Shown: positions 55,735 to 64,000 of the stretch, in pieces
How positions within the stretch are numbered: position 1 is the stretch's first letter
Layout: each line of letters opens with the position of its first letter
NCBI RefSeq assembly: GCF_014349105.1
Contig: NZ_JACSJI010000001.1
Coordinates: forward strand, 310,001 to 374,000
Reading direction: 5' to 3'
DNA from: Caulobacter sp. 17J80-11
Lineage (GTDB): Bacteria > Pseudomonadota > Alphaproteobacteria > Caulobacterales > Caulobacteraceae
Length of the DNA: 64,000 bases
The notes under the pieces: model-generated
Database searches by the model: none
The model's input: only the letters and a program-made list of their open reading frames with translations
Told to the model about the DNA's origin: nothing
Program-made: the position numbers and the translations under genes

Positions 55735-57087
55735 TCAGGCCGGCCGGCGGCGACGCGGGAATTCCATGGCCGCCATCAGGCCCGGCGCGTTGTCCGACAG
55801 CACCAGGCGCCCGCCATGCAGCTTGGCGCACGCGGCGACGATGGCCAGGCCCAGGCCGGCCCCGGGCGTTGAGCGCGAGCTGTCGACCCGCACGAAGCGC
55901 TCGGCCACCCGCCCCAGGTGCTCGGCCGGCACGCCAGGGCCAGTGTCGGAGACGGTCATCCGCACCTGGCCGTCCGGGGTCTCGGCGACCTGAAGGCGCA
56001 CGTCGGCGCCCGGGCCGGCGTGGACGGCGGCGTTGTGCAGCAGGTTGCCCAGCGCCTGGCGCAGCAGGGTCTCGTGCACGCGGGCGGGCAGGGGGGCCTG
56101 GGGCGTGTCGACCACAAGCAGCTGGCCGGCGTCCTCGATCACCGGGCTGAACAGGTCGCCCATCTCGTCGGCCAGGGCGGCCAGGTCGATCACCCCCATG
56201 GCGTCGCCGGAGAGGCCGGTCTCGGCGCGGGCCACTTCCATAAGGGCCGACAGGGTGGCGAGGGCGGCGTCGACCTCGCCGCGGGCGTGGTCCAGCACGG
56301 CGGCGAGCTCGGCAGGGGGCAGGTCCGGCTCGGCGGCGCGGTCCAGGGCGAACTCCACCCGCATGAGCGGCGAGCGCAGGTCGTGGGCGAGGCTGTCGGT
56401 GACCGTGCGCAGGCCGGTCATCAGCTCCTCGATGCGGGTCAGCATGGCGTTCAGCGACAGGCCCAGCCGATCGAACACGTCGCCGTCGGCCCGCGCGGCC
56501 GCTCGGGCCGACAGGTCGCCGGCGGCGATCGCGCCGGCGGTGTGGGCGATGTCGCGGGCGCGCCGCAGCATCAGGGCGTTGAAGGCGACCCCGACCGCCG
56601 CGACCATCACCACCGCCACCAGCAGCGCCCAGGCGGTGCCGCGGAACAGGGCGTCGCGGAAGGCGTCGCGGGCCTCCAGGTCCTCGGCCACCACCAGGGT
56701 CATGCCTCTGCCCAGCGGCTGGGCCAGCACCCGCCACAGCTGGCGCGGCTGGCCGGTCTCGGCGACCGTGCGCCAGCCGGACGCCGGCAGCTTGATGCTC
56801 TGCAGGTCGGCCCCGGCGATGGTGCGTCCGGCCTTGTCGACCAGGGCGTAGTGGAAGCCGTCGGCCGAGCCCAGCCGTTCGCGCCGTTCGATGGCCGCGG
56901 CCAGCTTCTCGACGCCTTCCTCCCGCGCATAGGTGACGAAGTAGTCGCGCTCGGAGCGGGCGGTGGCGGCCTGCTGGCGGGAGATCAGCGACTCGCCGGC
57001 GTGGCCGACGATCAGGAAGCCGGCCGCCAGGGCCGCGGCGGCGACCGTCAGGGCGGCCACCGGCAGGATCCAGGGCCGCAGTCGCAT
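55735..57087 (-). CDS. Sensor histidine kinase
   Basis: A 450-residue membrane kinase. Two membrane helices (about 9-30 and 160-180) flank a periplasmic domain of some 130 residues. A HAMP domain (LRRARDIAHTAGAIAAGDLSARAA) leads to HisKA with the phospho-acceptor in DSLAHDLRSPLMRVEF (H near 245), then HATPase with NLLHNAAVHA, DTGPGVP and GAGLGLAIVAACAKLHGG. It starts by TGATG overlap with the upstream regulator, its evident partner. Signal unknown. Confidence 0.93.
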   Translation of the reverse strand: MRLRPWILPVAALTVAAAALAAGFLIVGHAGESLISRQQAATARSERDYFVTYAREEGVEKLAAAIERRERLGSADGFHYALVDKAGRTIAGADLQSIKLPASGWRTVAETGQPRQLWRVLAQPLGRGMTLVVAEDLEARDAFRDALFRGTAWALLVAVVMVAAVGVAFNALMLRRARDIAHTAGAIAAGDLSARAAARADGDVFDRLGLSLNAMLTRIEELMTGLRTVTDSLAHDLRSPLMRVEFALDRAAEPDLPPAELAAVLDHARGEVDAALATLSALMEVARAETGLSGDAMGVIDLAALADEMGDLFSPVIEDAGQLLVVDTPQAPLPARVHETLLRQALGNLLHNAAVHAGPGADVRLQVAETPDGQVRMTVSDTGPGVPAEHLGRVAERFVRVDSSRSTPGAGLGLAIVAACAKLHGGRLVLSDNAPGLMAAMEFPRRRRPA

Positions 57088-57770
57088 CAGGCCTTGTCCG
57101 ACAGGCGATAGCCGGTGCCGCGCAGGGTGCGCAGCAAGGGCTTGTCGAAGCCTTCGTCGATCTTCTTGCGCAGCCGGCTGACGTGGGTGTCGATCAGGCC
57201 GGTGTGGGGATCGAAGCGATAGTCGAACACCTGCTCCAGCAGCATGGTGCGGGTCACCACCCGGTCCTTGTTGCGCAGCAGGTGCTCAAGCAGTTTGAAC
57301 TCGCGCGGCAGCAGGTCCAGCGTGCGCTCGCCCCGGGTCACCCGCCGCGACAGCAGGTCCATGGTGAGGTCGCCGCAGGTCAGCACGGTGGCCGGGGTTG
57401 CGCCCGAGCGCCGGCGCAGCAGGCTTTGCAGCCGGGCCGACAGCTCCGAATAGGCGAAGGGCTTGATCAGGTAGTCGTCGCCGCCGGCGCGTAGGCCCTT
57501 CACCCGTTCGTCCAAGTGGCTGAGGGCGGACAGGATCAGCACCGGCGTGTGGATCTCGGCCGCGCGCATGGCCTTCAGCACGCTCAGACCGTCCAGGCCG
57601 GGCAGCATGCGGTCCAGAACGACCGCGTCGAATTTTCCGGTGGTGGCCAGATAGAGGCCGTCGCCGCCGTCGGCCGCATGCTCGACGGTCAGGCCCTCTT
57701 CGCGCAGGCCCTTGAGGATGTGGTCGGCGGTGTCGGCGTCGTCCTCGATGACGAGAATGCGCGAACTCAT
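57087..57770 (-). CDS. OmpR-family response regulator
   Basis: A 227-residue response regulator. The receiver domain has VIEDDAD and the phospho-acceptor aspartate D53 in VVLDRMLPG, with the conserved Lys in LIKPF. The C-terminal winged helix contains LLPREFKLLEHLLRNKDRVVTR and HVSRLRKKIDEG. GCGGAG precedes the ATG. It is the first gene of a two-gene operon with the histidine kinase. The upstream region holds palindromic repeats. Regulon unknown. Confidence 0.94.
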   Translation of the reverse strand: MSSRILVIEDDADTADHILKGLREEGLTVEHAADGGDGLYLATTGKFDAVVLDRMLPGLDGLSVLKAMRAAEIHTPVLILSALSHLDERVKGLRAGGDDYLIKPFAYSELSARLQSLLRRRSGATPATVLTCGDLTMDLLSRRVTRGERTLDLLPREFKLLEHLLRNKDRVVTRTMLLEQVFDYRFDPHTGLIDTHVSRLRKKIDEGFDKPLLRTLRGTGYRLSDKA

Positions 57771-57802
57771 CGGACTCCGCCTGCTGGACGAGAGGGGGAT
57801 GC

Positions 57803-57895
57803 TAGACCACTTCCCGCCGAAGTGGACACCGGTTCGGCGAAGGAAGTGGTCTACCTTCATGACGACCTGAGCATTTTCCGACCCGATCAGGTCGG
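57803..57895. repeat. Two palindromic intergenic repeats upstream of the response regulator
   Basis: TAGACCACTTCC (57803-57814) and GGAAGTGGTCTA (57842-57853) are perfect 12-base inverted arms around an internal partial repeat (GAAGTGGACACC). A second stem, CCGACC-CGATCA-GGTCGG, follows at 57878-57895. Sequences of this kind are dispersed palindromic elements in alphaproteobacterial genomes. Confidence 0.65.
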
Positions 57896-57992
57896 AGAAT
57901 TCTCGGGCCTCGATTCGAGGCTGCGGAGAACCGAAAGGGCGCCGGCGGGGAACACGGGAGGGGGGCGGCCCATCCCCGCCGGCGCGGTCCCG

Positions 57993-58241
57993 TCAGGCCT
58001 TCTCGCAGGCCGCCAGGAATTCCTTCTCGGACTGGGTGTGCTTCTTCTCGGACTTCCACTTCTTCACGCACTCGGCCTTCTTGGCGTGCGCGGCCGACTT
58101 GGCGTTCGACTTGACGGGCGCCGTCGAGGTGGAAGCCGGCTTCGTCTGGGCCGGGGCCGGGGCCGGGTTAGTGGCTGCAAAGGCGGCGGGCGCCGCGATG
58201 AGGGCCGCGACGAAGGCGGCGGAGGTGAGCAGCTTGGTCAT
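57993..58241 (-). CDS. Small secreted cysteine-containing protein
   Basis: An 82-residue protein with a Sec signal peptide (MTKLLTSAAFVAALIAAPAAFAA, cleavage at about 22-23). The mature part has an Ala/Pro/Thr/Lys linker and a C-terminal charged motif with two cysteines (KAECVKKWKSEKK and FLAACEKA), probably disulfide-bonded. It recalls PsiF-type small periplasmic proteins, but the match is loose. GGGAGTG precedes the ATG at 58241. The gene is monocistronic. Confidence 0.65.
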   Translation of the reverse strand: MTKLLTSAAFVAALIAAPAAFAATNPAPAPAQTKPASTSTAPVKSNAKSAAHAKKAECVKKWKSEKKHTQSEKEFLAACEKA

Positions 58242-58360
58242 GAGGGACACTCCCGAAGGACGCCGGCTCGTCCGGCGCTTCGGGATCAAAACATCCCCAC
58301 CTGTCCGCACCCCGACGCCGACCTGACAAATGTGCCAGACGGCGCCGGGGGCGCGACGGG

Positions 58361-61657
<3,297 letters not shown>

Positions 61658-61932
61658 GGGTACTCGCGCGCGTTGGCGGGCTCGCGCGGGGGGCCGCGCG
61701 CCCGGGGTCGGTCGACTTGCAGGTTAAGGGGGCCGTTTAGAGGCGGAGTCGCCTCCGCGCAAGCGGCGAGGACGGACAGGGCCGCGACACGACGCGCCGG
61801 CCTGTGAATTCTCCCCCCAGCCCCTAGGGGAACTTCACTACGAACAGGGCTGTTGGGGGGACGTCTTTAGCCAAGCCTGCCGCCTGCAACGAGTGGCGTA
61901 CCAACAAGCGGCGAGACGCGAGGGGAATCCCT

Positions 61933-64000
61933 ATGACCGCTCTTAAGAGAGGGCTGCTGAGCTCGTCCGTCTACGCGGGAGCGGCGTTCGCGGCCGCGAT
62001 GACCATTGCGCCGCTCGTGCGCGCGCAGGATCTCCCCGAACAGCAGGATCAGCCGCAGGAGGAGCAACAGTCCGAGGTTGAGGAGATCGTGGTCACCGGT
62101 TCGCGCATCCCGCGGCCGAACCAGACCTCGCCCACCGCCGTGCAGGTGGTGACGACGCAGTACATCGAGCAGACCGGCTCCATCAACACGGGCGACATCG
62201 TCCGCACCCTGCCGGCGACCGGCGTCTCGTCGATCACGCCGACCAATTCGGGCTTCGCCACCACCGGCAACGCCATCACCACCGTGGACCTGCGCAACCT
62301 CGGCGAGGACCGCACCCTGACCCTGGTCAACGGCCGCCGGTTCGTGCCGGGCGTGGTCGGCACCCAGGCGGTCGACTACAGCACCATCCCGACCGGGCTG
62401 GTCGACCGCATCGACGTGATCACCGGCGGCGCTTCCGCAGTCTACGGCTCCGACGCCCTGGCCGGCGTGGTCAACATCCTGACCCGTAACGACTTCGAGG
62501 GCTTCCAGCTCAACGGCCAGTACGGCATCAGCGACCGCGGCGACGGGGTCGAGTGGAAGGTCGCCGCCCTGGCCGGCTCGCAGTTCCAGGACGGCCGCGG
62601 CCACGCCGTGGTGAACCTCGGCTACGACCACGTCGGGCCGATCCGGGCGCGCAGCCGCGGCGACCAGGGCATGGCGTTTGACGCCGTCAACGCCGTGACC
62701 CGCTCCGGCGATCCGAACGACCTGAAGGGCCAGACCAACCTCTTCTCCTCGTTCATCCCCGAGGGCCGTTTCCTGATCCCGGTGCCCACCGTGGTCACCA
62801 CCCCTGACGGCCCCGTGGTCCTGACGGAGAACGACACCGGCGTGTTCACCGACGCGGGGATTTTCCCGTATTCGAGCGCCGCCTTCGGCTTCAACCGTCA
62901 GGAGTTCCGGTTGCTGCAGGTGCCGAGCAACCGGATCTCGACCTGGGCCGAGTTCGCCTACGACATCACCGACAACATGCGGTTCTTCTCGGAGTTGGCC
63001 TACATCCGCACCGAGGCGGAATCCCAGATCGAGCCGACGCCGCTGGGCAGCGACCAGGTCTATTTCAACGAAGCGGGCTTCGGCGCCCTTCCCACCTGTG
63101 CGGATGACAACGGCGACGGGGTCGTGGACGCGTGCCGGTTCGGCATCCCCCTGACCAGCGCTTCCGTGCCCGGAGACATCAAGGACCTGGTGCGCGCCGC
63201 CAATCCGGGCCTCGCGGACGAAGACCTGGTCGTCGGCTTCGCTCGTCGCACGCCCGAAGTCGGCAACCGCGGCAACGACATCAACCGCGACACCTTCCGC
63301 GTCGTGTTCGGCGTCGAGGGCGATCCGGTCGAGAACATCCACTACGAAGTCAGCATGAACTATGGTCGTACGGACGACGACCAGACTTCGACCGGCGACA
63401 TCAACACCGACCGCCTGCGCGCGGCCCTGGACACCGTGGTCGATCCGGCCACCGGCCAGATCGTCTGCTCGGACATCAACTTCCGCGCCCAGGGCTGCGT
63501 GCCGATCAACATCTTCGGCGAGAACTCGATCTCGCCGGCGGCGGCCGACTTCATCCGCGCTCAGACCAGCCGCGATTCGGCGATCGAAGAGTGGGTGATC
63601 AACGGCTTCGTGACCGGCCACGCCTGGGAACTGCCGGCCGGCGCGCTGGAGTGGGTGGCGGGCTCGGAGTACCGCCAGGAGAAGTCGCGCGACATCCCCG
63701 ACCCGCTCACCCAGGCGGGCGCCACCTCCGGCAACGCCACGCCGGCGACCATCGGCGAGTTCAACGTCTACGAGTTCTTCGGCGAACTGCGCATTCCGCT
63801 GCTGGCCGACATGGCCTGGGCCCAGTCGCTGGACCTGAACCTGGCCGGCCGCTGGTCCGAGTACTCCACCGTCGGCTGGACCCAGGCCTACGCCGCCTCG
63901 CTGGAATGGCAGGCGACCGACTGGGCCAAGTTCCGCGGTCAGTACTCGAAGGCGGTGCGCGCGCCGAACATCAGCGAGCTGTTCCAGCCCGCCCAGCAGG
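61933..64000 (+). CDS. TonB-dependent receptor (3' end outside the window)
   Basis: The open frame starts at ATG 61933 (GAGGGGA upstream) and is still open at the window end, over 680 codons. A signal peptide is followed by a plug domain with EEIVVTGSRIPRPNQTSPTAVQVV, the TonB-box-like EEIVVTGSR, and the plug core VNGRRFVPG and GASAVYGSDALAGVVNILTR. The rest is beta-barrel. Near 63,100, CADDNGDGVVDAC forms a calcium-loop-like turn between two cysteines in an extracellular loop. The substrate is unknown. The gene is long and partial. Confidence 0.9.
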   Translation, partial: MTALKRGLLSSSVYAGAAFAAAMTIAPLVRAQDLPEQQDQPQEEQQSEVEEIVVTGSRIPRPNQTSPTAVQVVTTQYIEQTGSINTGDIVRTLPATGVSSITPTNSGFATTGNAITTVDLRNLGEDRTLTLVNGRRFVPGVVGTQAVDYSTIPTGLVDRIDVITGGASAVYGSDALAGVVNILTRNDFEGFQLNGQYGISDRGDGVEWKVAALAGSQFQDGRGHAVVNLGYDHVGPIRARSRGDQGMAFDAVNAVTRSGDPNDLKGQTNLFSSFIPEGRFLIPVPTVVTTPDGPVVLTENDTGVFTDAGIFPYSSAAFGFNRQEFRLLQVPSNRISTWAEFAYDITDNMRFFSELAYIRTEAESQIEPTPLGSDQVYFNEAGFGALPTCADDNGDGVVDACRFGIPLTSASVPGDIKDLVRAANPGLADEDLVVGFARRTPEVGNRGNDINRDTFRVVFGVEGDPVENIHYEVSMNYGRTDDDQTSTGDINTDRLRAALDTVVDPATGQIVCSDINFRAQGCVPINIFGENSISPAAADFIRAQTSRDSAIEEWVINGFVTGHAWELPAGALEWVAGSEYRQEKSRDIPDPLTQAGATSGNATPATIGEFNVYEFFGELRIPLLADMAWAQSLDLNLAGRWSEYSTVGWTQAYAASLEWQATDWAKFRGQYSKAVRAPNISELFQPAQQ

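Overview
The window is 64 kb of GC-rich chromosome, densely coding on both strands. The gene content (CtrA-type promoter box, TonB-dependent receptor, cyclic-glucan-type ABC exporter, two SleB-type hydrolases, Wza/BY-kinase exopolysaccharide genes, GANTC-rich alphaproteobacterial background) points to an alphaproteobacterium of the Caulobacterales, close to Phenylobacterium or Caulobacter. This placement is inferred from protein resemblance and not from a 16S gene; no rRNA or tRNA was seen.

Layout. 0-4 kb: a fatty-acid beta-oxidation pair (thiolase, then hydratase/dehydrogenase) and an HdeD-type membrane protein. 4-7 kb: palindromic repeats, two paralogous small proteins of unknown role, a lipoprotein and acylphosphatase. 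7.1-10.1 kb: a DUF4126 membrane protein, then a visibly AT-richer two-gene island, an ABC-type ATPase plus a DUF4435/TOPRIM protein, which has the composition of a PARIS (AriA/AriB) anti-phage system. 10.1-18.4 kb: uvrB, small secreted proteins, an NdvA-type exporter, a SleB hydrolase, two tiny hydrophilic proteins and an acyltransferase. 18.3-23.3 kb: a tight operon nadA - M50 protease - macrodomain protein - nadB - nadC behind two matching palindromic operators. 23.3-31.8 kb: hybrid histidine kinase, Dps, second SleB hydrolase, aldo/keto reductase, a fossil GNAT start, trxB, and a DUF4166/DCC pair.

32-34.8 kb: a patatin-like protein that has lost both catalytic residues and sits behind a perfect CtrA consensus, a membrane protein, a LuxR-type regulator and a small unknown protein. 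34.8-44.1 kb: an exopolysaccharide region with epimerase, nucleotide-sugar dehydrogenase, O-antigen-ligase-like polymerase, a TPR-like protein, BY-kinase, Wza-type export protein and PHP-type tyrosine phosphatase. No glycosyltransferase or flippase is present here. 44.3-52.3 kb: a membrane-anchored J-domain protein, VanZ, a sugar MFS transporter with a LacI regulator and repeated candidate operators, a secreted repeat protein and an ELM1-family protein. 52.4-61.7 kb: greA, a cysteine hydrolase, Lrp regulator, EamA transporter, GST, a two-component system, a small secreted protein and carB. The window ends inside a TonB-dependent receptor.

Many operons use stop/start overlaps (ATGA, GTGA, TGATG) or one-base gaps, so translational coupling is common here. 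Several starts are GTG or TTG and were chosen by Shine-Dalgarno position. The strongest candidates for new biology are the PARIS-like island, the double-mutant pseudo-patatin, the NAD operon with its macrodomain and M50 passengers, and the paralogous small proteins at 4.5-5.5 kb.
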